Made by a program: the position numbers and the translations under genes. Below are positions 7,123 to 17,800 of a DNA stretch of 56,872 nt, piece after piece. Source of the stretch: a virus; the IMG/VR virus record IMGVR_UViG_3300044946_000081, positions 1 through 56,872 of that record; one strand, given 5' to 3'. The notes under the pieces are model-generated. The model ran no database searches. It was not told the DNA's origin and worked only from the letters and a program-made list of their open reading frames with translations. Position 1 is the first letter of the stretch. Every line of letters begins with the position of its first letter.

Positions 7123-7878
7123 TTACCGCTTCGGCTCACGCGGCGGGATCGGAGCTGGGCCTGGACGCTGCGGAGGCCTGCCGCCGACGCCGCCTGCGGG
7201 AGGTGTCGGGCGGGTCGGGGGCAGGCCTTGGCCTGGAAGCTCGGGACGCTCTGGGCGCTCGGGCATACCCGGACGTTGCGGAGGCAAGCCTTGGCCGGGG
7301 CGCTCTGGACGGCCACCCTGCGGCGGGCGCGGCAAGCCCTGTCCTGGCCGTCCTGGCGGCTGGGTTTCGGGTTGCTCGCCTTCATCGACGCCATAGTCCG
7401 GATCGACCGGCCGCTCGGGCCGCTCGGGGCGCTCCGGAACATCGATCACCGCCCAGCGCGAGCCGACGCCGGAAATGTAGATGATCGCAACTGCCTTGCC
7501 GGGAGGAATGCTCGGAGGCAACGGCGGCCAGATGGCGCCCGGAGGCAGCTCCGGAATGCCAGGAGGCACAGACGGAGGCAGGCCCTGATCCGGGTATTCC
7601 GGATCGACCGGCCAGACGGGAGGCTCGCCGCCGCCGCCCTCAGGCCCCTCGACGCCATAGCCCGGATCGACAGGGCGACCGCCCCAACCCGGAAGGTGAC
7701 CAGGGCGCTCGGGACGCTCGGGACGATCCCACCCGCCTTCGGGACGACCGCCCCAACCGGGAAGCCCCTGTCCGGGGCGTCCGCCTTCATCGATTCCATA
7801 GTCGGGATCGACGGGGCGTCCCGAGTGATCGAAATGAACTGGTGTAATCCAAACTAGCTGACGTTGACCTCGTGCCAT
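7123..7878 (-). CDS. proline-rich phage protein
   Basis: A 251-residue, strongly Pro/Gly/Arg-rich protein. The ATG at 7878 follows AAAAGGAGAAA. The one ordered part (GKAVAIIYISGVGSRWAVID) follows PPGAIWPPLPPSIPP; this pairing is familiar from uncharacterised proteins in alphaproteobacterial phage structural clusters. Flanking repeats such as RPERPERP and PVDPDYGVDEG occur several times. It is probably extended and virion-associated. Downstream, 7036-7122 holds no gene. Confidence 0.7.
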   Translation of the reverse strand: MARGQRQLVWITPVHFDHSGRPVDPDYGIDEGGRPGQGLPGWGGRPEGGWDRPERPERPGHLPGWGGRPVDPGYGVEGPEGGGGEPPVWPVDPEYPDQGLPPSVPPGIPELPPGAIWPPLPPSIPPGKAVAIIYISGVGSRWAVIDVPERPERPERPVDPDYGVDEGEQPETQPPGRPGQGLPRPPQGGRPERPGQGLPPQRPGMPERPERPELPGQGLPPTRPTPPAGGVGGRPPQRPGPAPIPPREPKR

Positions 7879-7950
7879 TGCTTTTTCTCCTTTTGGGGGG
7901 TCTCTCCCTTTCGAGCCCTCAGGCGATAACACGATTCCGTGACCGTTGGG

Positions 7951-8952
7951 CTACCACCTGATCATCTTCATTGTGCATGTCGTCGGTTGGACGTTGTTGT
8001 GGGCCACCCAGCTGCCTTGCGCCGCGACGACGATGTTGGCGTAACCGACCTCGATGCCGATGCCGGTTCCCGCCGCAGCGGAGACGCCCATGGCGAGATT
8101 GCCGCCCTGTCCGCCCGCTATCGGTCCCGGCACTGACAAGCCGGTGACGACCCCGCCATGCGCGTGGCCAGGATCGTAGACGCCGTGCGCGTGCCCCGAG
8201 TCCCCGCTGCCGGGGTGATTGTGCCCCGGCAGCTCGGCGACCTGAAGCTGATGCGCCGCCTCGCCCGCGAAGGTCACCACCCCCCAGCCGTTCAGGACGC
8301 CCCGGCTACCCTCATTGACGGAGTAAGGCCCCGAGGCCGGGACGGCGCCGATGTTGTCCGCCATCGCGGTCACCGACCCGCGATAATCGGGAAGCGCGAA
8401 ATAGGCGCCGCTGATCCCCCAGGTCCCGCCAATGATGTCGTAGAGGAGATCGTGCTGCGTCTGACTCACATAGCGGCCGTCGCACGGCAGCCAGCCGTTG
8501 TGGATGAAGGTCGTCGGCATCTCCGCGATCGTCCCCGGCCCAACGGGACCATAATCCCAGTAGACCCGACTCGGGGTGACGATGATCGGATAGGGGATGC
8601 CGAAGCTGGTGAAGAAATAGATCCCCGTCAGGTCGTTGAAGTTGTTGCCGCGCACATAGAGCGTGAAGCCGTTGAGATTGATCCCCTGGATAATGACGCG
8701 GCGGCCGGCGATCGGCGGGAAGGAAATGTACTGGTCGCTGCTCAGCGTGCCGTACAGCTCGATGACCGGGTTCGAGGCCTGGGCGACGGTGAGGGAGAGG
8801 CTCCCGCCTGTGCAGGAGAGGGCGAGGAACCCGCCGTAACCCGTGTCGAGCTGGGTGAGCGAGTTGTCCATCGGCGACGACCATCCGGTCGTTGCGTAAT
8901 CGCCGTAAGCCGGGATTTCGAGGGCGAGGTTGGGGGTGTACGTGCTAGCCGT
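7951..8952 (-). CDS. tail collar-domain fibre protein, likely ACG start
   Basis: A tail fibre with a phage collar domain (TTFIHNGWLPCDG...YFALPDYRGSV), a His-rich GHNHPGSGDSGHAHG region and the common tip VQPTTCTMKMIRW. The first ATG in frame (8871) would drop a conserved N-terminus. Reading upstream, the frame continues ASTYTPNLALEIPAYG, typical of such fibres, back to an ACG codon at 8952 that sits 5 bases after AGGAGG; a stop codon lies just before. There is no ATG, GTG or TTG in between. I therefore annotate 333 residues from ACG; the conservative alternative is 7951-8871. Confidence 0.75.
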   Translation of the reverse strand, partial: TASTYTPNLALEIPAYGDYATTGWSSPMDNSLTQLDTGYGGFLALSCTGGSLSLTVAQASNPVIELYGTLSSDQYISFPPIAGRRVIIQGINLNGFTLYVRGNNFNDLTGIYFFTSFGIPYPIIVTPSRVYWDYGPVGPGTIAEMPTTFIHNGWLPCDGRYVSQTQHDLLYDIIGGTWGISGAYFALPDYRGSVTAMADNIGAVPASGPYSVNEGSRGVLNGWGVVTFAGEAAHQLQVAELPGHNHPGSGDSGHAHGVYDPGHAHGGVVTGLSVPGPIAGGQGGNLAMGVSAAAGTGIGIEVGYANIVVAAQGSWVAHNNVQPTTCTMKMIRW

Positions 8953-8961
8953 GGCGGCCTC

Positions 8962-9288
8962 CTATTTGACGACCGATAGCGGTTTTCGCGGCGGCGGTTT
9001 CCGCTCGCGCTTCCTTTGGGCTCCGCCTACGAGCGAATATTGTTTCTCCCCGTTCTTTGTGCGAAAGCGGGTTTCGATGACCTTCCCAGTTTCGATTAGA
9101 CGCTTCAGCGCGCGCTTCATGCTTCTGATGTGGATGTCTGTCGCTTTCTCGCGCTCGATCTTGAGCCCTATCGCCGTCAAATCGAGAACAGTGAGGTTGT
9201 TTAACCGCGTCAGCGTCGCCAGTATCACCCGCTGAATGGGTCCTTCTCTGTCTCTTGTAATCGCCACTTTCGGTGTCTCTCGCGTCAT
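8962..9288 (-). CDS. winged-helix-like DNA-binding protein
   Basis: A 108-residue basic protein from the ATG at 9288. Residues ~15-80 read as a winged helix: GPIQRVILATLTRLNNLTV, IRSMKRALKRLIETGKV, then a beta wing (IETRFRTKNGEKQYSL), and a Lys/Arg/Pro-rich tail. It is likely a small transcription regulator. Its start codon lies inside a perfect 14-base inverted repeat shared with the divergent gene at 9326, which suggests autoregulation. Its stop overlaps the ribosome site of the collar fibre gene. Confidence 0.65.
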   Translation of the reverse strand: MTRETPKVAITRDREGPIQRVILATLTRLNNLTVLDLTAIGLKIEREKATDIHIRSMKRALKRLIETGKVIETRFRTKNGEKQYSLVGGAQRKRERKPPPRKPLSVVK

Positions 9289-9320
9289 GGTAGGGGATCG
9301 GAAGGGTGACGCGAGAGACA
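9274..9320. promoter_or_regulatory. perfect 14-base inverted repeat between divergent genes
   Basis: TGTCTCTCGCGTCA (9274-9287) is repeated in reverse complement at 9307-9320, with a 19-base spacer. One arm covers codons 1-5 of the leftward winged-helix gene; the other lies just before the rightward start at 9326. It is a candidate operator. Confidence 0.6.
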
Positions 9321-9325
9321 GCCAG

Positions 9326-9655
9326 ATGCAAGATGACCAGACCCCCATCACAGACCGTATCCAAGCCGCCCTTGCCGACAAGCACCGCTCCACCACGCTT
9401 GAAGACACAGTCTGGGCAAGCCTGCCGGAAAAAACCCGCGAGCGCCTGGGCCGGACTCGCCTCCGACAGATCATCGCAACTGAGCTGGAATCCGATCAAT
9501 TGGAACTCGCCATCGACGGCGAACGCTTCACGGCCAATGAGGTCGCCCCAGAATTTCTGATCAGGCGCGCCGAGCAGTTGAGGGCGAGAGCCGCAGGGCT
9601 CATTCGCCGAGCAGAAGATCTTGAAGCGGCAGCGCAGCGGCGCCGGGAGGCCTGA
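9326..9655 (+). CDS. small helical hypothetical protein
   Basis: A 109-residue charged protein, predicted all helical (TPITDRIQAALADKHR, LPEKTRERLGRTRLRQIIA, and a C-terminal coil of Arg/Ala/Glu). I chose the ATG at 9326, just past the inverted repeat; the frame is open further upstream, but that stretch reads as the antisense of the neighbour. It is divergent from the winged-helix gene, suggesting a paired regulatory unit. No family is recognised. Confidence 0.6.
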   Translation: MQDDQTPITDRIQAALADKHRSTTLEDTVWASLPEKTRERLGRTRLRQIIATELESDQLELAIDGERFTANEVAPEFLIRRAEQLRARAAGLIRRAEDLEAAAQRRREA

Positions 9656-9696
9656 CCTGATGACCATCGCGTCCGTGTGCGAGCCCTGACCGGCAC

Positions 9697-9724
9697 TTGC
9701 AGATCGTGCAAATAACGCTATATT
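9697..9724 (+). promoter_or_regulatory. rightward promoter with TTGCA-N5-TGCAA palindrome
   Basis: The palindrome at 9697-9711 gives a -35 TTGCAG; 16 bases later TATATT (9719-9724) is a good -10. The gene at 9750 follows directly, so its mRNA leader would be about 20 bases. This is the clearest promoter in the palindrome family. Confidence 0.7.
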
Positions 9725-9749
9725 TATGTCGCCTACAGGAGTCGAAACC

Positions 9750-10049
9750 GTGACCGTCATTTGGATTGTTTCCCCCGCAACCTTCATCCTTATCCTTCTT
9801 GCCGAAGTGCTTTTCGGCGGTTCTACCGACCGCAAGGAAACCGAGGAGCGCGAAAAATGGGCGCAGGAATATTGGAGGGCGCAGAAGGCGCGAGGCGGGG
9901 AGTCGTTGGAGGAATACAATGCGCGCGAGACGCGCGAGGCGCGCGCGGCTCTCATTGAGGCTGCCCGCCGCCGCCTGTATCCCCTGCGCCGTGCTCTCCA
10001 CCTTCTCCTTCCCAAGGCCGCTCCATCGCCAAGGCGGCCAGCGCCATAG
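9750..10049 (+). CDS. small membrane protein with charged coil
   Basis: A 99-residue protein. The GTG at 9750 sits 8 bases after AGGAG; an ATG at 9726 lies within the promoter. One membrane segment (TVIWIVSPATFILILLAEVL) is followed by a highly charged helix (DRKETEEREKWAQEYW, ARETREARAALIEAARRR). The last ~98 bases overlap the 3' end of the leftward ejection-protein gene, tail to tail. It is transcribed from its own palindrome promoter against the late genes, so it could be expressed in lysogeny or early. No family is recognised. Confidence 0.65.
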   Translation: MTVIWIVSPATFILILLAEVLFGGSTDRKETEEREKWAQEYWRAQKARGGESLEEYNARETREARAALIEAARRRLYPLRRALHLLLPKAAPSPRRPAP

Positions 10050-11889
10050 GATCGACGCGCGCGCCAAACTGTGCCCCTGCGGTCGCCGAAACCCGCGTCG
10101 CCGCGTCTCGGATCGCGTTGAGATTCCCAGAGCCTACTGCCCTCACAAAATTTGCGGCTCCTCCTGCGCCCGCAGGGGTCGCCAAGAGTTTGCCAACGCC
10201 TGATCCAGTGAGATACAGCCCGAGCGTTTTAAGCGGGTGGCGCCAGCCCTCGATCGCCATGCCGATGCCCGCGCCATGTCCGGCGGTCCCCGAGGGGTTC
10301 GCGTATTTGTAAAGGCTCTTCCACTGTGATGATACAGTGTGGAGGTCGTCGAGGTTCTGGCGCAGCTGGGGATTCTGCCCAAACAGGACGCCCTTCGCGT
10401 CGTCCGAGATTTTCCCGTAATCGGTTATGAAACGCTGCGGGCTAAAGTTGCCATCGGCGTCTCGGCCCAGCGTCGAAACCATGCCACGAGCGACATGGTC
10501 CCAGCTCTGCGGCGTAATGGCCGTGCTCGCTTTCCTCAAGAGATCGATGTCTGCTCCGCCTGTTTTGCCAGCGGCGGTCTTGAGCGCCTGAAAGACCGCC
10601 TCATCCGACGCACCCGCCTTCGGACCACCCAAGAGCGCGGATAACTGATCCCGGCGGTCGGCGGTTTGTTTCGCGAAAGCGTTCGCGGCGTTGTGCAGCT
10701 GCAATCCTTGCTGGCCACCAGCCGTATACGCTGCGCGATCGAGATCGGTGCTCAAGCCGCTGTAGATTTGTTTCAGCTCGGCCCCAGACATCCCCTGCGG
10801 GAGGATGCTCTGGTTCATCATTTCGCCGACGCTCGACCGCAGATCTTTGATGCCGTTGTATGTCAGCCCACCGGGCCGCTGGAGCGCATCCATGACGTGG
10901 TCGACCGCGCCTCCGGTGCCTGAGATGCCGGCGGCTTGTCGGCGTTGGGCGATCTGACTGGCGATGGACTGCGTCGTATAGAGCGGCGTTTTGGCGCTCT
11001 GATTCATCGCGGCGTTGGCGCGGTTGTAGTAGGCGTCGACTTCGCCTTGTGAGGTTGGTCCGATCCAATCCTTGAGGCCGGTGCTCGCCGCCTCGCCAGC
11101 GGTTTGCTTCGTCGCGCCAGCCGCCGTCTGCTCCGCAGCAGCGCCCATTCCTGACACTGATGCGTGGGTTGCTTCCTCGATCGGCGTCGACATGCCAGGG
11201 ACGCTGAAGCCAATCATGCCCGCACGCTTAACAAGCGGGCTCGTCGAGGCCGCGAAGCGCGGCATGGTCGTGTTCAAGCGCTGTGCGGCTTCAAGAACGG
11301 CCTTGCGCGTGGCGTCTCCAAAAACGGGAACGACCTTGTTTATGGCGGCGGCTCCAAGACCTCCTCCAGCCGCGCCAAGAACCCCCTTGGTGGCGATGCC
11401 GGCGTAGCTGTCGCCTTCATCGACGCCCTCGCTGACGCCAAGCGCTCCGCCGTAGCCAGCCGCCCCCGCGACTGAGCCGCTCCCAGGAGCCAAAGCCATC
11501 GGGAGCGCGGTTCCCGCCGTATAAAGCCATGGGTGTTCTTCAGCCGCTGCCTTGCCCTTGGACGACAGCGCCGCGCTTGCCGCGTCAGCATCTTGGGGCA
11601 CCCCGCCCATGGCTTTTATTTGGTCTGCGTTGGGGCCGCCCTTCAGCCAGTTCAGGGCGTTGCCAATACGCATGGCGATCGGAACTCCATGCGAGGCGAT
11701 AGTTGAGCCGCCAGGAATGCCCTTGATCACGCCGTAGCCGAAGGCGCCTGCGGTGCTATCGCTATCGTCAGCTCCCGCAGTTGGAGCTGCGCCAGCTGGA
11801 TCGACGAGATCACTCGGGAGCGCGGGCGCAGCGGGCGCAGCAGAAGGCGGCGGTGCCGGGTCAACCAGATCATCGGGGAGCGCGGCCAT
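9952..11889 (-). CDS. probable ejection (internal virion) protein
   Basis: A 645-residue Ala/Gly/Ser/Thr-rich protein starting at the ATG that overlaps the stop of the 2100-residue gene (TGATG). It contains hydrophobic Gly/Ala stretches (YTAGTALPMALAPGSGSVAG and KGVLGAAGGGLGAAAINKV) and long helical regions with little recognisable domain structure. Size, composition and position after the lysozyme-bearing giant protein fit podovirus proteins that leave the virion and form a channel for DNA. The role is inferred from context. Its 3' end overlaps a rightward gene by 98 bases. Confidence 0.6.
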   Translation of the reverse strand: MAALPDDLVDPAPPPSAAPAAPALPSDLVDPAGAAPTAGADDSDSTAGAFGYGVIKGIPGGSTIASHGVPIAMRIGNALNWLKGGPNADQIKAMGGVPQDADAASAALSSKGKAAAEEHPWLYTAGTALPMALAPGSGSVAGAAGYGGALGVSEGVDEGDSYAGIATKGVLGAAGGGLGAAAINKVVPVFGDATRKAVLEAAQRLNTTMPRFAASTSPLVKRAGMIGFSVPGMSTPIEEATHASVSGMGAAAEQTAAGATKQTAGEAASTGLKDWIGPTSQGEVDAYYNRANAAMNQSAKTPLYTTQSIASQIAQRRQAAGISGTGGAVDHVMDALQRPGGLTYNGIKDLRSSVGEMMNQSILPQGMSGAELKQIYSGLSTDLDRAAYTAGGQQGLQLHNAANAFAKQTADRRDQLSALLGGPKAGASDEAVFQALKTAAGKTGGADIDLLRKASTAITPQSWDHVARGMVSTLGRDADGNFSPQRFITDYGKISDDAKGVLFGQNPQLRQNLDDLHTVSSQWKSLYKYANPSGTAGHGAGIGMAIEGWRHPLKTLGLYLTGSGVGKLLATPAGAGGAANFVRAVGSGNLNAIRDAATRVSATAGAQFGARVDPMALAALAMERPWEGEGGEHGAGDTGGGGQPQ

Positions 11890-14800
11890 CAGATCGGTTT
11901 CCCAGTCTGGTCGTAAGCCCTCCCCGACGGGTCGAACCACTTCTCTTGCGATGGACTCCACCTCGTCCCAGCCGGGAGGCCGCTCGGCAAAGCCGGTGCC
12001 GGCCAATCTTCGCCGGTCGTAGTCTTCAGCGTCTCGGGCGTGATGCCCTTGAACAGCGGAATCTCTTTCCGCGCCTTGCCCAGATAGTCCTCGTACTTGT
12101 GCGCCTTGGTGAAGCCCTCGATGTCATCGCTGACACTCAGATTGTGGCCAGGGACGTTCTGGTAGAGATCGTGATTGTAATCGAGCGTCGCGAGCTGATC
12201 GGTGAGGATCTTGCGCAACGCGGCCGGGTCGCGCGATGGCGAGGCGACCATCATCGTGGCCTCGCGCAATCCCGCGCGCGGCGCTTTCTGGAGCCCCGAG
12301 TTGGCGACAGCAGCGAAGGCCTGCTGAATCGCCGACTTCATTCCGGCGTCGAAGCCAGCCGCTTGGGGCAGCTTGAGGCCGAAAGCATTCGCCCAGCTCG
12401 CCAGCTCGGCTTGCGCCTCGGTCGAGCGGCCGGCCTGGAAATGCTGGTAGATGTTCGACAGCTCGGAGATTTCGCTCCGGGTCTGGTCGTAGTTCTGCTC
12501 GAATTTCTGCCTGTTCTCTATATAGGACTGAAGGGCAGGCTTTTGCGCTTCGGTCGTCGCCGACGTTACCGCCTCTTGCCCCTTGGCCGCGATCTCGGCC
12601 TTCTTATCCCAGGCTGCTTTCGCGGCTTCCTGCTGGGCCTTGCCTTTTGTGATAAGATCGTTGCCGATCCCCGGCCTGATGATGTTTTGCTGATTGCCCT
12701 GCGCTTCCAGGGCGACGCCCGCCTTATAGGCTGGGTCATCGTTGAGGCTAGGGATGCTGCCCGCAGGAGCCGCGCCAGACGGCCCCCCAGGGCCGCCAGG
12801 AGCCGCGCTGGAGCCCGTCTGGTCGCCGAGGCCCGTGAAGGGCTTGAGACCCGTCGAGGGCGCTGCTGGGCCTCCTGTGGGCCCTGACGGGGCCGATCCG
12901 TCGCTAGTGCTCCCCCCGCCGAGCAAGCCCTTCTGGCGCAGCACCGCCATGTAGAGCCTCATATTCAGCGCGCCCATCTGGATCTGCTGGGCCTTCAGAT
13001 CCGCGTCCGCGCCATGGTCGCGCGCTTCCTGCGACAGGTTGTTGATTTGCGCCTGGGTCGAGCCCCAGCTCTTCTCCAGCTCCTTTTGCTCTTGGAGATA
13101 TTTGTTGCCGGCCACGAGGCCCTCGCCGATGCCGACGCCCAGCCAGGGCGAGCGGCTGGCCATCATCGCCGCGCCGACGCTCATCAGGTAACCGCCAGGA
13201 TCGTGCTTCAGCTCGTCGCCCATGGTGGGCGCCTGGAGATTCGATCGGTCCAGCTGGCCCGGTGGAGGACCGCTCTGGCTTGGGCCAGGAAGCTGGAAGC
13301 CGCCGCCGTAGGATTCCGTGCTCGCTTGGGCGGGCTGAGCGCTCGCGCTCGGGACGTCGGCTCCGCCCGCTATCTTGTCTGCTTGAGCCTTCGTCGACCA
13401 GTCGTTCCAGCCGTGCTTGGCCGTGTAGTCCGAAACGAAGGCGATCTGTTGCGGCACGGTCTTGGGATCGCGCGCATCGAGGCCAGTCTGTTTCTTGAAC
13501 TCATCGCCGAGGCCAGGGTGGGGATATTTCTCGCTGAGCCCGCCCATATGCAGCTGGAATGGCCCGAACGACGAGCTGTCATCGCCGACATAGTTCTTGC
13601 CATAACCGCTTTCGAGCGAGGAGATGGTCGAGGCGTATCCAGCCCGACTGCCGAAGTTCTGCTTGATCAAGTCCGGCACCGCAGGAGCGGCGCCACCGCC
13701 CGTCGGAGCGGCTACCGGCGCAGCGCCCGTAACGGCGAGATCGAACCCAGAGGGCGCATCGGCCGTATCGGGCGTCCCCCCATCTGAAAAGCCACCGCGC
13801 AGGGAGCCAAGCCCTACGCCACCTCCTGTCTTAAAGCCGAGATCCGAGTCTTGGAGCCCGTCAAAGACGGAGCCTGACATCCCAGCGTCTATCGTCGACG
13901 TGTCGGCCGGCGTGAAGTTCGGCATGGTGGCCTGATCAGCCGGCGACAAATTCTGCGGCGTCGTCTGGTTGCCGGCGTCCTGGCCCATGAATTTCTTCGC
14001 GGCGGTGCCGAGCTTGCCCAGGCTGTCGCCGAGCCCCTTCGTCGGATCTTGGCCGGCCGGCGGAGGGGGCGCCGGTGGAGGCGGCGCAGGAGGCCCGTGC
14101 CCGCCCCCACCTTGCGCCTGCGGCATCGAAGCTGTGATCTCAGCCAGGAACGGATCGGCTGTGGAAGACAGCCCGCCGCTGGCGAAGCCAGCCCGATCGC
14201 CGCCTCCGAACAGGTCGCCGAAACCCATGCCTCGGCCCTGCGAGGTCTGGCCGGTCACGCCCTCGCCCTGTGGCGTGTAGCCGCCCGCGTTCATCACGGG
14301 CGAGGAGCCCATGACGCCGCCGCCGCCTTGGAAGCTGGGCGAGATCGAGCTGTGGCCATAGGCTGCAGGCGGCTGCTGCGGTCCGTAGGACGTATCGATC
14401 TTGTCCGAGAGCTGCGGGCCGTAGGACGTGTCGATATTTGGCGCCGCCGCCGCTTTCCTCCCCGCCGCATGGCCCGCCGCGTAGATATGCCGAGCCATCT
14501 TGATCGCAGGATGCTCCGGCGCTTGAGCGCGCGCGTTCGGGCTGATGCCGGCCCCAGGAGAGCCAGGGACGTAGGTCGCCCCCCGAGCGTTGCCGGTCGT
14601 CGGCGTGTAGTGGCCCGAAAGGTCGAGCGCGGAGATCGGCGGCCCGCCCATGTTTGAGACTTGAGTGAAGGGCGGACCGCCGCCTCCGCCGCCGCCAGCG
14701 CCCTGGAAGCTAGGCGCTTGGGCGACAGCTCGCGGATCGATCTGAGCGCGCCGGGGCGATGAATCCATCGACGAGGTATCCAGCTGGTCGATCCAGCCGA

Positions 14801-17800
14801 GGTTGCCGGAGCCCGCTTGGTTCATCTCATCCTGAAGCGCGCTCCCGAATTGCGCATCGCTCAGATCGCTCACGGACTGTTGCGGGCCGTAGGACGTGTC
14901 GATATCGCCGCCATCGGCGAACCCGATCCGGCCTCCTGCCAGCCTCATGACCCGACCGCCGCGCGCCTCAGTGAACCCTCGGCCCGCGCCTCGGAAAATG
15001 CCGGGGATGTCGACGTTGTCGTTCGTCCACATGGGCGCTTCATCGCCCGACGGCGGCGGGAGCGCCTGCATCGAGTGCGGCGCCAAGAGGCTATGGCCTT
15101 GCCCCATCGGATCGGCGCCGACGAGCCTCGGCGCGGCCAGCGGTCGCCCGGTAGGAGCCTCTGAAAATTCGCGGCTCTCCATCGGTTCTTCGACACTGGT
15201 CGAAGGCTTGTTCCACTCCTGCGTGCCCTCAAGCGGCGGCGTGACCGTCGCGAGGCCGCGCCCGCCCTCATAAATCGGCGAAGATCTCGCAGGGACCTCT
15301 TGCTTCGGCATGGGATACCGGAACGCCGCATTGGTCAGCGTTCCTGCTTCAGGCGTTCCTGCTGCCTCTGCCGGGACTATGCCTCTGGCCGGATAGCCCA
15401 TGCCAGGACCGCGCGAACTCAGCTGCAGCGGGCCCCTCGCGGCTTGGGGATCTTGACCTCCCACGGGCGCGACCGATCGTGGCGCCGACATCGGCAGCCC
15501 TTCGGGAGAGCCAGGGCCAGGAGTCGGCCAACCGGGATAGCGCGCGGTCGAAGGATGGTCCGGTTGCGGCGTGATGTCGTGATGCTGGCCGGTCACCGGG
15601 TCCGGCGCGATGACGCGAGGGCGCACCATGCCGCGCTGAACCGCCGCCTTGGCGCGCGCCTGCCCGAGCTGACGCTGGATCTGGATGGCGCGCGGCGCTT
15701 GCTGCGGCTGCCCGCCCCCGAACAGGTGCGAGAGGTCGAGCGCGGTGTAGGTCGGCGGATTGCGCGCCGGGTTCGCCGTGGGCTGGTACGTGGTGAAGGG
15801 GCTGCCTCCGCGTTGGAAGCCAGAGCGACCGTTCATGTTCACTCCTCCTCCGTCGGCCCTAAAGCCTTCCGCGTCCGCTTCCATCATGCCTTGCGGGCCT
15901 GAGAACCCGGCCCAGTTCGCCATGCCGACTTGCGCGTTGCCGCTCGGGTTTATGGCGCTCGGGGTGCCCATCATCTGCGTCCACGGCCCGCCCCCGCCGC
16001 CACTATTCGCCGCTGGCTGGCTCCCGCCGCCGCTCCCGCCGCTCTGAACACCCCATGGCCCTTGATTGATGGGGAGCGCCAGAGTCGACGTCGGACCGCC
16101 CATCTGCCGCTCGATGCGACCACCGTCCGCGTGACCTGGGAGGGGCCCCTGCGGCGGCGCTGCCTGCGCAGGCGACTCGCCGCCAAAATATTCGCTAAAG
16201 ATATCGGAGAGCTGGCCCCGAGACAGCCCGCCTTGCGTCGCGCCGGCCGCGCCCATCGCGCCAGGACTCCGCGCTCCGCCGACAATCCCGCCCATCGCCG
16301 GGGCGCCCATGAAGCCGCTGCCGCCACCAGCATTGGCGGCAGGAGCTGTCGGGCCAGCGCCGCCGGGTCCAAGCGTCGTCGATCCAGGCGTGTAGCCGCC
16401 GCCGAATTGCCCTGCGAGAGAAGACTCGGCCGCGCCATACTCGGGCGAGGTCTGGAGGTTCCCATAGTCCGGCTGCACCGCGCCGGTCTGCGGCGGCATC
16501 CACTGCCCGCCGCTGATCGCCTGAATCTGGTCAAAATCGAGCCCGTAGTAGGGGTTCTTGGAGCCGGCGGTCTCCTCGCCGAAGACGGCCTCGTTGACGC
16601 CCGCGAGATCATTCAGCGGATCGACCCCAGGCTGGAATCCAGGAGTCGCCATGCCGAACGCGGGGTTGCCCGCGACGGGGGCTTGGCCGCCGCCTTGGAA
16701 GCCCTGCCGCCCGCCGCGCCACGCGCCGCCGCTCCCTTGGCCTTGGGGTTGGCTCGTGAAGATAGGCTCCAAGGGCGCGCCGAGAGGCGACAGGCCAGCT
16801 CCACCTCCACCCAGGGGAACTTGAGGCGGCGGCGCTCCTCGCGATCCCGCGATCGGCATCTCGGGCTGGGGATGCATATTGGTCCCGCCCATGAGAGCGA
16901 ACGAGCCCATGCCCGCGCGCGCGCTGGGATCGCCCATGTACATGAGCGACTGATCGGGCGTCATCGCTTGCGGTCTTTGCTGCGGCTGGCCCGCGCCCTG
17001 CGTCACGCCCTGCGTCATGCCGCCAGGAGGCGGTCCTTGATCCGGCGCGCCGCCGTCGGCGAAATGGCCGCGCTCGGCCGCGCCTTCCGTCGCGCGCTCG
17101 TAGTCGATGCCAAGCAGATCACCCATGCCGATCCGCTGGACGCTGCCAGGATCGTGGTAGGCCTCCTCCTGCGCGATTAAGCCGATCTGCGTGCGCGGAT
17201 CGCCCTTGAAATTGTAGCGGTAGATGTTCTGCCCGTCGTAGGTCTTGCCGATCTCCTCCACGTTTTCCTTCGCGCGCACGTCCGAGAGGCCGGGGATGAG
17301 GCTGGTGAGAAGGCCGAGGCCTTGCGACGCCGCGCCGAGCCCCTGCGTGATCGAGTTCGGTCCCGGCGAAGTGGTCTGGCTCTGGCCTCCTGATTGGCCG
17401 CCAACGCCCTCGATAATATTGCCGAGCCATCCCGTCGTCGTGAACGGATAGGCTTGGCCCTGCTGGTACATCTGCTGGGCGGCGGTATCGATCGCCTGCT
17501 GTTCCTGCTGCGGGATCATGCCCGCCTGGATGTCCGCCTGTGCGCCCTGCATGCCCGCGTTCTGCGCGCTCAAGCCGATCTGCCCGAGCTGGGCGCCGCC
17601 CGCGAGCTGGGCGCTCCGGTTGGCTTGCTGCGCCGCGAGGTTGACGCCTTGCTGGCCCGTCCAGTCGCTCATCGCCTGGGTGAAGTTCGCTTGGTTGAGG
17701 CCCGCGATCGTCGGCGCTTCGGCGAGCTGCTGCTGGTTGGCGAGGATCGATTGACCGATGCCGGCGCGGTCGCCGCCAAACGCCCCAGAACTGATGTTGG

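Noticed and set aside
9306-9560. Rightward frame starting MTRET with a GTG at 9306
   Set aside because: Its start looks like the neighbour's because of the inverted repeat; the downstream sequence is low-complexity and another frame (9326) encodes a coherent helical protein.
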